Shown here piece by piece: positions 33,177 to 46,514 of a stretch of DNA of 64,000 bases. The notes under the pieces were generated by a model. It did no database searches and had not been told where the DNA came from. It worked only from the letters and a program-made list of their open reading frames with translations. Origin of the DNA: Anastrepha obliqua (taxonomy: Eukaryota > Arthropoda > Insecta > Diptera > Tephritidae); contig NC_072894.1 in the NCBI RefSeq assembly GCF_027943255.1, positions 76,981,601-77,045,600 on the forward strand, read 5' to 3'. A program made the translations under genes and the position numbers. Each line of letters starts with the position of its first letter. The first letter of the stretch is position 1.

Positions 33177-33410
33177 GTACAAGAGGGCGCAAAACTAATC
33201 AGCCTATCGGAAGATTTATAATTTTTGCAAATGGCGTGGCACAGCAATCATTTTTGAAACTTGAAACTGTACAGTGTACATATAGACAAGACAACATGCA
33301 ATACCGGTTAAAATTAAGATCCCCATCACCCAAAATCATTTTGTTTTTACTTAGTAAAAATAATATTCCAAAACAAAATTGGATGATTAATTTTGCGTTA
33401 CCTTGTACTA
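33177..33410 (+). mobile_element. MITE, copy B
   Basis: Left end AGTACAAGAGGGCGCAAAAC and right end GCGTTACCTTGTACT are imperfect inverted repeats of about 25 bp (GCAAAA(C/T)TAATC). Internal blocks TTATAATTTTTGCAAATGGC and CATCACCCAAAATCATTTTG match copy A at 9877. About 230 bp, AT-rich. The translated frame at 33236 is incidental. Confidence 0.6.
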
Positions 33411-36400
33411 GTTATATATGTACATATTGCATATTGCATAACTTAATCTCTTCTGCTATCTATAAGTATTTCACAAATTATTTATGTGTAAGTGTAGATA
33501 AATTATTTGAAATTAAGAATAAGAAATAAATGTATTTATAACAAATGATTGAGACAAATGCGCTGCTCGCATACATACATAAGTAGGTAATATATGTATG
33601 TATATAATGTAGTAAAATACAAAATAAAAAAAACGAAGAAATCGAATTTTAAATGAAAAGAAATGGTACAGCATTTCAAACTAATCAAACGAATTGAGTG
33701 CAATAAATCACACACTTACATATGCTCGCATACAACTGTACGTACTGTGCACACTTTATACATTACATACATATACATATGCATGTACAATATATGTGTA
33801 TGTAACAGCTAAACTAATGTGTATTTATCAATTTTTCGATTGTTTGTTTATTTTTTGGAAAATCAACCTTATTACAATTTGCACAGTCTTCCGGAGTTAA
33901 CCCGTTTATTCACATACTGTTTTTTTTTTCAACGAAAATACATAATGCAAACCATATGAGAATACAACTATAAATATGTACGAGTATAGAGGTAGGTATG
34001 TATATATGTGGTATTGATTAGTACAACGTACCAATATGTATGTCTATATATCATATGTCTACTTGGGTACGTAGGGAGCTTCCTATTTTACACGTTGGCA
34101 GTAGTTACTTTGGATTATACGCATATACAGAATACAATTACATATATGTATATTTGTTTTTATTGTTATTTTGCATACTTTTCCATATATATTTATGTAG
34201 AGTAATATTTATGGATAACTGGTTTATTATTTGGAAAGTGTGTATGTGTTTATACGCATAGAATATTTATTGGGAATCATAATTTCGCTGAATATGTACA
34301 TACGCTAACGAGCATCTCTGTCCACAGGACAGCTACTGTTTTTCCATCGGAGTGATTAGATCTATTATTTTTGAAGACTTTTGCAACAATAATTCGGAAA
34401 AATATTAAAATTTAATTGAACTAGACCGATTGTAAAGTACTTCTAAAAATCTCATTTTTTTGATTGCGTGGATAAAATTTTTAAACATTTTTATGCAGAG
34501 GTGTTAAGCATACACTTTTCTATCAACCGAGAGACGTTTTTGGCAGACTAAATCTATTTATAAGAAATTCGATTTTTGGAAACATTTTCAAATCGGTTCA
34601 CCTCATGTAAAAGGTAATAGTTTTCCGAAATATTTCGGTGAAAAACTTAAAATAAGAAGAATTTTATAATTCCGGTGGAGAAACAGCAACTTACTCTTTG
34701 GCGGGGCACAGTAATGTGCAGTTATTATACACTTGCATCCATTTATTTGCATATCCACCTATGCATATATGTACGCATGTATGTATTAAAATAGGTAGGT
34801 GGTGTATGGCTACGCTGCACGCTTTCTAGACGACTAATAGTTAGCTTAAGTAATATGGACGCATACATACATACAAGTTTAATACTGCAAAGCAATCTAT
34901 ACTTCGCCTAGCATTATCAGTATGTATTACATATATATTTATGTATGTATGCTTTAGCTACTACATAGGTTAATATGTATATTATACAATAATATAAGCT
35001 AGAGCAAAATGTCTCCTAATATGGTTAGTATATGTATGTATGTATATTTGTTATATTATTATGATCCGCAGACGAAATATTTGAGTTAAAATTTTTTATT
35101 GGCTTGATGAAATTTTTTTGTTCTGATTTTTTGTGATTTTTTTTTTTTTGCGAATAGTTGTTTGGTTTTTAATTTATTTTCTATTGATTTCGAGAACATG
35201 CGAACCCTTTCCCATTTAACAGCCTAAACCACGCAAACACATATTGATGAACTCGACATAGGTTTGCTTCTATACTGGTGGCGGTCTGTTATCCTTCGCT
35301 TGTGCTCAAACGAATCAGAGGAAGCGGTAAAATTCGATTAATAAATTGTAAAATGCTTGGAATAAAATTTCTTATTTGTCAATTGTGTTTCGTTTTTTTA
35401 ATTTAATTTTTTTTCTATTTGTTTTAGTGTTCGTTTTGTGTTGCAAGTATTCGTTTTAACGTAAGTCATTTTCAAATTATTCAACACAACATGATAAGTA
35501 TTCAGAGAGGGGGAAAGGGGATAGCGAGTGATGGTTGGTGATGATTCCAAATAATTCAGCTCAATTTGGTATGTCTCAGCAAGCAAGATTTATTTTGCAT
35601 GAAAAATGCATTTCTTGCTTTGTGAAGTATACTAAAGCACTCAATCCAATCACTGCACACATTTTTCATCTAATGAATATGCAAAATATTTTCCTTTATG
35701 AATTTTGAAAAATTTTGAATTTAGAGTTTATGGATTTTATGAAAAATTTCCCCGTGTTTTTAAATGAATTGTTGTCTTTTTTGTTTGAAACTAAATCATG
35801 TTTTTATGCGTTTGTGGTTTTTCGATTAAATTCTTTAAGTTCTTTTTCTGTAAGTTCTTTTTATTGGCAAAAAAAAAACAACAACTGTTAATGAATAACT
35901 AACAACAGTTTATGTAAAAGTTAAATAAAGGCAGATAGCTTTTATTAGAATAGACATTTATGGAAATAGCATGCTGTCAAAAATTTAACTCTTAATAGGG
36001 GAAGAGGGAAAGTTAAACCAGTGCAGTGGATTAGATAAAAATGTACGTATTTCTATAAACAAATCGCTCCACTAAAACACTTTTTTCGAACACAAAAAAA
36101 ATGCATACAACCTTAATGCAGTTTAAAACTCCATTTATCTATTAAGTATATATGTATTCATGTTTAATTGTTACTTGCACTTTTATCTCTATTCATTCCA
36201 TTTACATACGTAAATATGCTGTATAACGATAGGTTGCATGTGATGAGTGGAGTGGAATTTATTGGCTCGTGAATACTAATTGAAGTTGTTTCTTTGGTTT
36301 TTATTATGATTTTCATACACTTTTTTAAGTGGTGTCATCTTTGATTTGATTTTGTTGTCGAATTCTATATTTTGCGTAATTTTATGGATCTATACTCTAT

Positions 36401-36849
36401 ATTTGCATTCACATACCTACTAAACTGATAGTCAAAGGTTGGATAAATAAATTTATTATTTATTGCTATGATAATTATTATAAAGCCAAGCAAACTTTAA
36501 TTGAAAAATTATCTTATTTTTGAACAGCCCTGTTAGACTAACTTCTTCTATTCGTTATTAGCAAATTATACCTTTTTAAGCTGTACCATAAAAATTAAAT
36601 AAAATTAATAATTATTTTGATTTCTACAAAAATTAGTTGTGCATCTTTTTACATATGATGAAAGCGTCGTAAATTTTCAGTAAAAGTGAATTTTTGGAGT
36701 GGTCTTAATAGGTAGTGGAAGTGAAATTTGTACTTTCTTTATTTTGTTTGGTATTCTCAACTTTAAGTTTCATAAAATAACGGTTTATTTTAGACAATTG
36801 GAAATTGGAATAGTTATCTATCAAACAGCCGTCATTGCTGTGTATGTTT
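33411..36849. other. Intron, apparently TE-poor, TATG-rich spacer
   Basis: 3.4 kb without a recognisable element. Repeated TATGTATG/CATACATA tracts at 33570-34060 and 34740-35050. Short hydrophobic frames are low complexity. Confidence 0.5.
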
Positions 36850-37075
36850 ATGCGTGACAATCCTTCGGTGGCTTCGGGTTCAAAGACTTTTTAAGACAAT
36901 ATCTGAAAAAAAACTTTTTTTTTAATAGCGGGTGACTCTCAGCAGGCAATGACAATCCTTCGAGTGTCCTTCTGTCATGAAAAGCTTTACAGAAAACCTA
37001 TCTGTTTTTCGGAGCATACATACAACTTAAGGTCCCTCCACTTGGTGGACAACGTCAAGGCACGCATCAGAAATT
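36850..37075 (+). repeat. tRNA-derived SINE, copy 3 (degraded)
   Basis: Recognisable from GCGTGACAATCCTTCGG and TTCGGGTTCAAAGAC (B box), then AGCGGGTGACTCTCAGC, AGGCAATGACAATCC and CTGTCATGAAAAGCTTTAC, to the CAACGTCAAGGCACGC block. More diverged than the other copies, without the A box or 3' tail. Confidence 0.65.
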
Positions 37076-37889
37076 GGATTAGTTTGGATGCTATTTAGAA
37101 GACGTCACTGCTTCATTCGGATCCATTTGGTGTCCATCAATAAATACTGAGCGCTAAGTCATGAATGATTATAACACACTATAGAACTTAGAGAAATCGC
37201 TGGTGTATGGGAATGAAGGTGTAGTTAGTTGGCCCCTTCTTGATACTTATTGTACAAGAATAAGTACTTCTACTCACTAAGCTATGCAAATAAACCATAA
37301 GCCAACATTCGGCGTATTATTAGCGAGGTGGATCCAATTTTGCTAGAAAAAGGTATCACTATACTCAGTTTACCCCGTTAAAACACCGCGCAACATGCCA
37401 GCAACATTTTTCCACGCCTATTTAAAATGCATATGTCATATAAAATTGAGCGAAAACGAATACTACGAAGACACGGCATTTTTAAGCGAAGTGACTTCAT
37501 AAAAAATATGAGTATACCTTCTTCATATTTTATGTATCAATAGATAGATATGTACTTTAATTTGTTTAAAATACTTTTTTACTAAAGTTTGCTAATTGCT
37601 TCTGGATGCTCAATGCTCATAAATTTGGCGTTTCTTCTCATTTGCTAGCAATATTTCACGGCAAGCCAAATGTATGTTGCAGACGAAATTTCATGGCTAT
37701 GAAGTAAATACTAGCCTTAAGACTGGAGATTATAGTTATAAAAACTGGAGTACCTTCTACCTTTTTTTTTTAGTCAGAATATGCTTGTGCTTGTACTACG
37801 ACGAGTTTAATGAAAGACTTCCACATGTTCCCGTACAATGTGCACACAGTTCATCACTTCATGCTTGCTGACTGTTAGTCGCGTGTGAC
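37076..37889. other. Intron, nothing recognised
   Basis: No motif-bearing frame; AT-rich. Confidence 0.5.
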
Positions 37890-38400
37890 TTATTGTCAAG
37901 CCGTTCTCAAACTCAGCAACGAAAAGAGCGATTTTGTGTCGAAAATCGTGATGAGCGTCAAGGCCCATTTCCAATAAGCACTAAGCAAAATCTTCATACG
38001 CGTGTGTTCTACGAAGAGCTGTACATCAAACACCGTCACTTTTACTGCCAGATGTTACAGGGCCCTGATAAACGGCTTCTTACTGGCGAAATTTTATCAG
38101 CAGGGCTACGTGAATATGTGATTTCAGCAAGACGATAGAATCGCACAGGCTACAATATATATTGTGAATGAAGCATTTCCTGGCCGCGCAATCTCCCGTT
38201 TTGGCGATTTGGCATGGTCAGAAAGATCACCCAATTTAACCATTCGAGTCTTCTTTCTATGGGGCAACTTGGTTTATGCCAACAAGAAAATCGCAGCGCT
38301 TACGGAGAATATTTGACAGGAATGGAAATAGTTATCACCGGAAATCTTACGGATAGTCAAGAAAAAAGCGATAAAACGGGTACAAATATATATCAAACCC
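37890..38400 (+). pseudogene. Tc1/mariner-superfamily transposase relic
   Basis: Blocks include GLREYVISARRW-like (second Asp region, FQQDD in another frame at 38115), IVNEAFPGRAISRFGDLAWS with ERSPNLTI, and WGNLVYANKKIAALTENI, followed by ILRIVKKKAIKRVQ. The order matches the second Asp, third Asp and C-terminal LWGxLKxxVYANK blocks of the group. Multiple frameshifts. A SINE begins right after it at 38451. Confidence 0.6.
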
Positions 38401-38450
38401 TCTGTGAGCATTTTTCATAGGTCAGTACTGAGTCGGTTTGTGCCATACCA

Positions 38451-38745
38451 GGCCGCCGTAGCCGAACGGATTGTGCGTGGCTGTGCAGGTACAAAATCCG
38501 CGCACGAAACACCAAATGATACCAAAAAAGGTTTTTTTAGTAGCAGTCACTCCTCGGTAGGCAATGGCAATCTCCGAGAGTACTTTTGCCATGCACAAGC
38601 TCCTCATAAGAAACCATCTGCCATTCTGATGTGGCATAAAACTGAAGGTCCTCCCATTTATGGAAAAATATCAACGCACACCACAAATAGGAGAAGGAGC
38701 TCGGCCAAACCCCCAATAAAGGGTGTAAGCGCCAATTATTTAACT
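38451..38745 (+). repeat. tRNA-derived SINE, copy 4 (nearly full length)
   Basis: Begins GGCCGCCGTAGCCGAACGG (A box), with GCGCACGAAACACCAAATG, AGCAGTCACTCCTCGGTAGG, CAATCTCCGAGAGTACTTTT and CACACCACAAATAGGAGAAG, and ends GGGTGTAAGCGCCAATTATT. The B-box region is altered (GTACAAAATCC). Good reference for both ends of the family. Confidence 0.88.
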
Positions 38746-40530
38746 AATTTTTTCATTATCTGTTCAGCTTGTACGAACATTAAAACACGCCCATCCATTT
38801 ACATATTTATGTATTTATTTATTTAAGTCGATGAAGCAAAATTCTTAAGGAGTATTTAATACACGTGCGTATAGACATACGACCAGAGTCAAAATAAAAT
38901 AATAAATAGTATTTGACATAAAAATATTGTGTTAAAGAAATGTATAAAATCTGGCTTGGATAAAGTAAAATCTATTGTAACGTTATGGAAAATTATATCG
39001 AATCTGCATTGCTCTGAATAAGTGAGCATTGATTGCAAACTGGGTTGGAACATTGGTCCAATAAAAGGGATAAGAAATGCCGAGACTTCATTAAATAAAT
39101 AATAAATCTACTGCATATATACATATATAACAAAATGACGCCAAGAACCAGATTAACTTTTCGATATTGCAGTAAGGGGTATAAACAAAAACACAAAAAC
39201 GAAATACAAAATAATCCGCAGTTGAAAAATCCTTTCCTTCATCTCAGCTCTTGCCCGAACTAACAATTTTGATATATTTTCTTCTCAGTAATTATATTAT
39301 ATTTATTTTCAGAGCGATTTGGGCATGTAACGGTATTCTTATGGCTAATAAATAAATGTATATATGTATAATGTATGTATGTATAAAATTATTAAATTCG
39401 TAAGCATACTCTTAGTAAGTACACATATCTGCAATTATTTTCTTTCTTAATACTTGCCATATTTTCTGGCTCATAAGTACGGTAAATATGACAACAAGTT
39501 CATGCCATTATATGGTCTCAAAACAAGGAAAAATGCATTTCTGCTTTCACAGTATATTAACTTACAATGAAATAGACCTGCTACTTTTTTCTTTAGCTCC
39601 TATATATCAACACATTCCATCTGCGTTTAGGTTACCAAACGAAAAATATAGAATTCGACCCAAAGTTTTATTGCCGATTACATTTTTGTTACTATGTTAT
39701 TTAATTTTTAGTTTTTTATTCATTATATTTCAGCTATGTGTGACTATCACTAAGTGAGTCTGAGAATTACTATGCAAATTGTAATATGTATTAATATTTA
39801 TTTTTGTTTTGGCTTTTCAATTAAAAAATCATTAATTGTACGCAATTCAGTAAAGAACAAATGAGTGTGTTTTGTTTGTTTTTATTTTTACTTTTTTTTT
39901 ATTTCTGCTGCTAGGGAAAAGGTTTGCATTCGCAATGAAGCTTCAAAAAAGAATTCGTTCCATACAGCTAGGGGAAGGGCGAGGTTTAAAAGAAAATTTG
40001 TGAGCTGGAGGTTGGGTTTTTGTTTTGTGAAACAACGCATTAAAAAAACGAGGGATAACGAAAACATAAAACTTCCAGCTCTAACTTGTATTTAATTGGG
40101 TTTTCTTTTACTTTTCTTTACTTGTGTTTACAGTTGGCGTCAAAAGTAAGTGTACATTTTAAATTAATATTCTATAGGCACACAGACAGATGTCCATGTA
40201 TTTGGAGTGCTATTGGACCCTATCCGTTTTGGCAGATTCAAATTAGTAGGCTTGAATTTATTCTATTTATTTATAAATTTCATTTAAATTACATATTTAA
40301 TGAATTTTAATTTATTTATTTATTTACATGTAATGTAACTATAAATAATTATATTACAGGTCCAAGCACACTGGCAGCAAAGGCTATCAGTTATTTTTTA
40401 AATATTGATATTAAATAATTTAATATTTTTATTTAAATTGTTTTTTATTTAATAGTGCGTTTTTTTAGTCATTAATTGTTATAACTAGTCGAACATGAAA
40501 AATTAAAAACACGATAATTGTGCAGGCTAC
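38746..40530. other. Intron, nothing recognised
   Basis: AT-rich with T-rich tracts. Frames at 39488, 39865 and 40086 have no family resemblance. Confidence 0.45.
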
Positions 40531-40750
40531 GATGAAACACCAAAATGAAGAAAAAGTTGTTTGTAATATCGGTCGCCCCTCGGCAGGCAATGGCAAACCT
40601 CCGAGTGTATTTCTGCTATGAAAAAGCTCTTCATTAAAAATGTCTGCCGCTCGGAGTCGGCTTAAAACGGCGCACCACAAATAGGAGAGGGAGCTCGGCC
40701 AAACACCCAGAAAGGGGTAAGAGCAATTTATACTTATATACATATATACA
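40531..40750 (+). repeat. tRNA-derived SINE, copy 5 (5' truncated)
   Basis: Begins at GATGAAACACCAAAATGAAG, so the tRNA head is missing. The body is very clear: ATCGGTCGCCCCTCGGCAGG, CAAACCTCCGAGTGTATTTC, TGCCGCTCGGAGTCGGCTTA and GCACCACAAATAGGAGAGG. It ends GGGTAAGAGCAATTTATA followed by TA/CATA repeats. 5' truncation is typical of LINE-driven retrotransposition. Confidence 0.88.
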
Positions 40751-40929
40751 TTTTATACATATTTTTATGTAAATGCAAGGCAATCGCTCGATGAGAAAAA
40801 CCAATTCAATTCGATACATCCTTTGTGATGTAAAGTCTTAGATTAGGTTGAAGCTGTTGTCCACTGTGGGACATACTCAGGCTCATAGTCCATTGTGGTG
40901 GCGCGTGGGAGACTTATACTTATCTCTCC

Positions 40930-41640
40930 TAAGACCAGTGTTTACTTTTGAAGATTTTTAAGAAGAGCCCTGATTTACACAACACTAAGATCTTCCAATT
41001 CATTAAAGATTTGTCTTCCCAAAGTGGTAAATCTACGTCTGGATAGAGCAGGACGACGGCACAAAAGGTAGGGGGGGATCGCCTCCTTCTCATCTAGAGA
41101 ACTTCTGCAGAAGTCATGTACTTGCATGCCCATCCTCTTGGTACTTATTTGGCTTAACCTAGATTCTGTGCATTTAGCATTGAGAGTCGATCACAGTTGA
41201 CGGGCGATTTTGCAGGTGGTTTCAGCACGCCATTTTTCGTTCGTTGTTTTTATAATTTCCTCAAAGATAACTAACTTAAATGTTTAAATGGTATGCCTAT
41301 GTTATTGTCTGTACACTCATCAGTCAACTTGATGCCTCTCGCCAGTTCATCGGCCCTGCAAATACCCTCAATGTCACATTGGCCAGGAACCACTGTTCCT
41401 TACTTTCCCGTTAAGAATTGTGCGGCATTTCATGGCTATCTCGGAAGTTGTGAGTGATTTTAACGCCCCCTGGAAAGAGATATCGGCTCCGGGTATCGCA
41501 TCACACTGTACTCGTGTCATGGCTTTTATTATTACCATCAGTTCAGTCTGAAAGACACTGCAACACTCGGGAAACCGGATGGGCTCGCCCTGTCGTACAG
41601 CGTCCCTTGAGAATGAGAGGGTGTTGAGTTCAGAATCTTA
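40930..41640 (-). pseudogene. Non-LTR RNase H and tail relic
   Basis: Minus strand: FSRDAVRQGEPIRFPECCSV FQTELMVIIKAMTRVQCDAI (RNase H Glu block), GICRADELARGIKLTDE (last Asp block), and further on SRLSQISTKRMGMQVHDFCR SSL.EKEAIPPYLLCRPALS and KIRALLKNLQ. The order fits RNase H followed by the C-terminal Cys/His tail. Frameshifted and old. No endonuclease or RT part adjoining. Confidence 0.65.
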
Positions 41641-44600
41641 GATGGCAGACTGTGTCAAGAAAAAGTTTCTGCGAAAAATTCTTGTTTTTAGCGCGTACCA
41701 AAGTCCGAACTTTGTATATCACAAATATGTGGTTCGGGAGAAAACAAATTTAGAAAATATACAAAAATCTTTAGTATTGTTTCTTTAATGCGATAAAGAT
41801 ATATGCACCTCTTCAATAAAAGTATGAAAAGCTACTAATAAGAGGAGGCAATAGCCAATCCATATCCTAGAGACATTAATGAAACCTGAAAGGTCTGACT
41901 GCTTGTATAAAATTCAATTGAATTGTCTAACTCTAACAACAATCGATAGTTTATCGACTGAATACCACAAACTATTCGTGAAGAGACTCTTTCAAAGGTT
42001 GTACCTAATTTGTTTAGTTCATGGAACAATGTAATACTCTCAAATTAAGAATTTTCAATAAAAACGTGCATTCGATAAAAAAATAACTACTTTGAACATT
42101 TTAAGAAGTCCCAAATTGCAAAGAAAAAAATTTAAATTTTTATAGCCAAAACGGACTTTAGAACAAAACTCAGAACCCCCGGTTACCCTCAGGAAGGGTA
42201 TTCTGATAAGGATGACATTGGTCACCTTCAATGGATCACGCACTGTACACTTTCCTTTGATGCCTAGTGTCGCTGTTTTTTAACTACGTTTTTATATCTG
42301 GCTTATGCTTTATCTTTTCCAGTACAGCAACCTTGGCAAAAGTGTGAAACTGAAAAACCATTCACTCTCTGCACTAAACAGTGGCGGTGGTGCTGATTAG
42401 ATTGCCAGCATCAGCTCGAACGCTAGAGCGCGCCAACTCTGCGTGTCTCCGGTTGGCGTTGACTTGAGTTGGTGGTTTTTCCCAAATTGCATAGTTTTAA
42501 AGATATATTTTTCCTCTTTGCCTCTGACTATAATTTTCTTTTGGAGTTTTTGTACCTACTTTTTAGCTTCACATTGCTTCCCCAAATTGGTGCTTGGCTG
42601 CCAGCTAAGTATTGAACGCAAAAGCCATTCGCAAAGATTTTCGCCAGCAAACGCCAACGCCAACCGAGCGACCTCATACACAAGCAGGCAATAAGAAATT
42701 ACAAAAATGTAACAAAGAACAAAAAATAGAAAACAGAAACAAAGAAGTGCTGCTGTAATTGCTACGAGCGTATACAGCTGCCGTTGTTGGTGTCGTCCCT
42801 TCTGCACTTCGACTTGAATTGATGCGAATCGCGTAAACTGAGGGCGGTAAATTTTTCAACACAAAAAATTTTGATTATTTTCTTGCATTCAATGCGTTGC
42901 ACCGTGTCTTTGGCATTTCTGTTTTCTGCGCTATGATTTTTTTAATACTCGTTTTTTTAATCCTCTCTTTGTTTGCTTTGCAATTTCATTACAGATTATT
43001 TTTATGTGATTTTCTTGTCTTAGCATGCAGCTTGTGAATCGGTGCACAAATTCACTCACACAAACACAAGAAGACAAAAAGCAAAAATGAAAAGAAAAAC
43101 TCGCTGTCAGTGTGCATTCCACGCAACAATGCACCACAAATATTTCTTACTTTTTTTTGTACTTTTTGTAGTACTACGCTGTCGAAAACAAGTTACAAAA
43201 CATATAAGGAAAATTCAAAAGCAATATTGGTTTCCAAAGCGTTCACGCTTGTATCAAAACAGGGAAAACTCCAACAATTTGTAGTGTTTGTGTGTATGTG
43301 TGTAACCAAAACGGGAACGAAGGGAGGAAATCAACTCAAAGCATACATATGTACATATGCATAATCCATTAAAAACAGTTACAGTAACACATTTAGTGGG
43401 TAGTATAAAATATTTCGAATTATTAAAATAAGAGTAGTTGAAGAGGAAGAAGAGATAGCCTTATGCAATACATTTGCGATGGTGTATATAGTAATTATAT
43501 ATTTAGTAGTAAGAAAAAGTACGATATTTATAAGGTAACAAAATTTTTGAGGTGAAGGCACAAGAAGTGAGCACACATACATACATATACAGGAATATTG
43601 ATGAATACAAATTAAATGAAAAATCAGTTGTAAGTGTAATATCTACTTAAACAGGATGTTATGTTATAGCTCTACGAGATTTAAAGTCACATTCTATGCT
43701 CTAGCATATGGGTTTTGTAATAAACTGCATGACAGGAAATATTTTTTCCCCAAAATGATAAAACTTTATTATGAACGATTTGAGTTTGTTGTGACGTGAA
43801 TTGGCCATCTAGATCATGAATTGTGCCCAGCTAAATGCTTCTTGTAGAGTTTTCTGAAGTCGCAAATCTACACCCTTAAGCCACAGTTGACCGAGTGTCG
43901 TTCAAAGTCAACATAATCCAGGCATTTGCTCAAATTCAGCGCGATCTATGTAGCATTGAAAACTGGAGCTCTTGAATCTATTCTTGAATTTGTTTCATTC
44001 AAACCGCCCTTATTGGAAAATCATATACTATAATAGATCGTTTTATAGGCTTTCAAACGAGACTGTTTGCATGAATGAAAATTTCTACATCAAAATTTGA
44101 AAATAGTTCATGTTTAGACATCTCTGCGTTGTAATCTTTCATTTTTTCTATGACAATTTGTTGTTTACTTTGACTTGAAAATATTTTCTCTGCTAATTAA
44201 ATTACGATAATATTCTAATATATTTATTCCAGACAAAATTTCAGGTCATAATACTCTCTATTTGGAGCAAATTTGTGCAATGGTGGTATTAAAATAGCTT
44301 CAAACTCTATATTTTTTAATGAATACTTAATTTTACGTGTACTCAAAACTATTTCATTTTTAGATTTATCATTTTGGCCATAATTGTTGGGAAAAATTTA
44401 TATATTTCAGAAATCAAAGTTCTGAGGAAATTGTTCGAAGGCAATGTCACCGCCCCTAAAGAATTACTCTGCTTGAAAAGTGTATAAACAAGCAAAATCA
44501 GTTCTAGGCCACATATAGCCTATTTCTTATAGTTTAAGCAAAATAAAGATACAACTAAATTAATAAAAAAGTTAATAAAAGCAATAATTTAATTTGTTCC

Positions 44601-45210
44601 ATTATTGATAATTCGGTTTTGAAATACAAAAGCGAAAGGTGAAATTAAAAATAAAAATGAAAATAAAAATAAGACCAAAAATGAAATTCAGAATGCCTAT
44701 CCACGCAGTTCGATTCAAACTTTTACGTTACTTTCCTGGTGGAGTGATACACAGAATATGGGCTCGAAATCTCTGCACTAGGTAGCTTGTGTATGTCTGT
44801 GGACTTTGGAGCAAAACAACTGGAACTGACATACCACTAAATTTTAATCCAATATTTTAGCCTAACAGTATTAATTTTACTTCGCATTTGCAGATTTGGA
44901 ATACATCTTAATAAATATGACATTTTTCTACTAAAAATATGAACTTGTTAATGCAAAGCTAAAAAAAAACAATTAAAGTGAAATAAGTGGTTCTGGGCGA
45001 AGTTCAACAAAGGTTATAATTCGTTTGAAACAAAAAAAAGTTACTCTAGAGGGGTCGTTTTCTGAACTTACCAATAGAGTGCGCTTTACGCGTTTACTGT
45101 CCTTTAAAGTTAGAGGTTAGTTGAGAAAACTAAGAGTCGGTTAAGCCAACAAATTGCACCATTCAAATTGCAGAATTTCGGAGGGCAAAAGAAGCCAAGT
45201 ATTGAAAGTA
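41641..45210. other. Intron, TE-poor; includes a less AT-rich stretch 42290-43140
   Basis: No transposon recognised. 42290..43140 is richer in GC (for example CAGTGGCGGTGGTGCTGATT and CGCTAGAGCGCGCC) and could hold an intronic enhancer or alternative promoter, which is inference only. 43700-44000 may contain old TE coding sequence that I could not identify. Confidence 0.35.
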
Positions 45211-46514
45211 CTACTGTGGGCAAAAAGTAAGGTGAATTTATTTGTCAAACTTCGCGGGATTAAAATTTCGCTCTAGTTATTTTTTTCATGAGTTCGCAGC
45301 ACTGTTAATAACATCTGGGCCAACTTTCATGTGAATGTCATTATCAGTAATATATTTACGCTTGTGTTTACCAAACGACAAAGAGTGCATTTTTCGATTT
45401 TAACAATGTCTGATTTGATTGAGCAGAGAAGTGCCATCAAATTTTGTTTGCGGAATGAAATTTCGGCTGCGGAAACGTTTAGCATGTCGCAGAAGGCATT
45501 TGGTGATTCGACCATGTCGCAGAAAAATGTTTATAAGCGCTACAAAGACTTCAAAGAGGATCGAGAACGTGTTGATGACTTGGAGCGCTCCGGACGACCA
45601 TCGACGTCAACAGATGGCCAACACGTCAATAAAGTGAAGGAGTTAGTGCTCAAAAATCGTCGGTTGACTGTTAAAGACCTTACTGATATGATCGGAATAT
45701 CAGAAGGATCTGTGAAAACCATTATTTTGAAAGACCATTTGGGCCTACGAAAAGTCAAATCTCGTTTGGTACCGAAAACTCTCAATTTCTTGGAAAAAAG
45801 TCGTCGCGTTGATGTGTGTGAAGCAATGCTTTCAGACTATCAGGACAAGCTCAAATGCATCATTACGGGGGATGAGACTTGGATTTATGCTTACGACCCT
45901 GAAACAACCGACCAATCAAGCGAATATGGTGCTAAAGGCGAGGCCAGACCGAAAAGAGCTCGTCAAAGTCGTTCAAAAATAAAGGTCATGATGACAGTTT
46001 TTTTCGATTTTCGTGGTGTGGTGCACTATGAATTCCTTCCACCTGGCCAAACTGTTAATAAGGAATATTATTTGCCTCGTTTACGTGAAGCAATTCGTCT
46101 AAAAAGACCAGAATTATGGGCCAACAACTCTTGGTTTTTGCATCACGATAATGCACCGTCTCACTGCACTCGTTCTTCGTGACCATTTCGCCAAAAATTC
46201 CACGTATATCGTTCCGCAACCACCGTATTCGCCTGATTTGGCTCCGTGTGACTTCTGGCTATTCCCAAAACTCAAGAGACCACTCCGGGGAACTCGTTTC
46301 GAGTCGATTGAGGAGATAAAAGCTGAATCGAAGAAGGTGCTGATGGCTATACCGGAAATGGACTATTTGGCATGTTTCGGGGATTGAAAAAATCGTTGGC
46401 ATAAGTGTATTTCATCGAGAGGGGATTATTTTGAAGGGGATGAAATTATTTACAAGAATAAATAAAGATTTTTTATTTTACAACCAAATTCACCTTACTT
46501 TTTGCCCACAGTAG
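45211..46514 (+). mobile_element. Mariner element with perfect 29-bp inverted repeats, inactivated
   Basis: Inverted repeats at 45211..45239 and 46486..46514 match over all 29 bp (outer bases CTACTGTGGGCAAAA) and are flanked by TA (45209-45210, 46515-46516). Length is 1304 bp. Perfect ends show the copy is young, although its transposase is broken. It is on the plus strand, antisense to the stomatin gene. Confidence 0.95.
45406..46465 (+). pseudogene. Mariner transposase, disrupted by a 2-nt deletion and a nonsense codon
   Basis: Starts at MSDLIEQRSAIKFCLRNEIS. DNA-binding region, then TGDETWIYAYDPE (first Asp), KVMMTVFFDFRGVVHYEFLP and HHDNAPSH (second Asp). Right after DNAPSH, near 46160, the frame shifts: a CACAC run appears to have lost one AC unit. 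The other frame carries on from 46164 as ALVLRDHFAKN and PPYSPDLAPCDFWLFPKLK (third Asp). A TGA at 46385-46387 stands where the family has a Trp (GDWKxRWHKCI), and the remaining C-terminus (KNRWHKCISSRGDYFEGDE) follows in the same frame. A short in-frame gap may also exist after NKEYYL. The paralogous relic at 30109 belongs to a related family. Confidence 0.92.

Noticed and set aside
38404..38826. 140-codon plus-strand ORF
   Set aside because: Mostly SINE copy 4 sequence.
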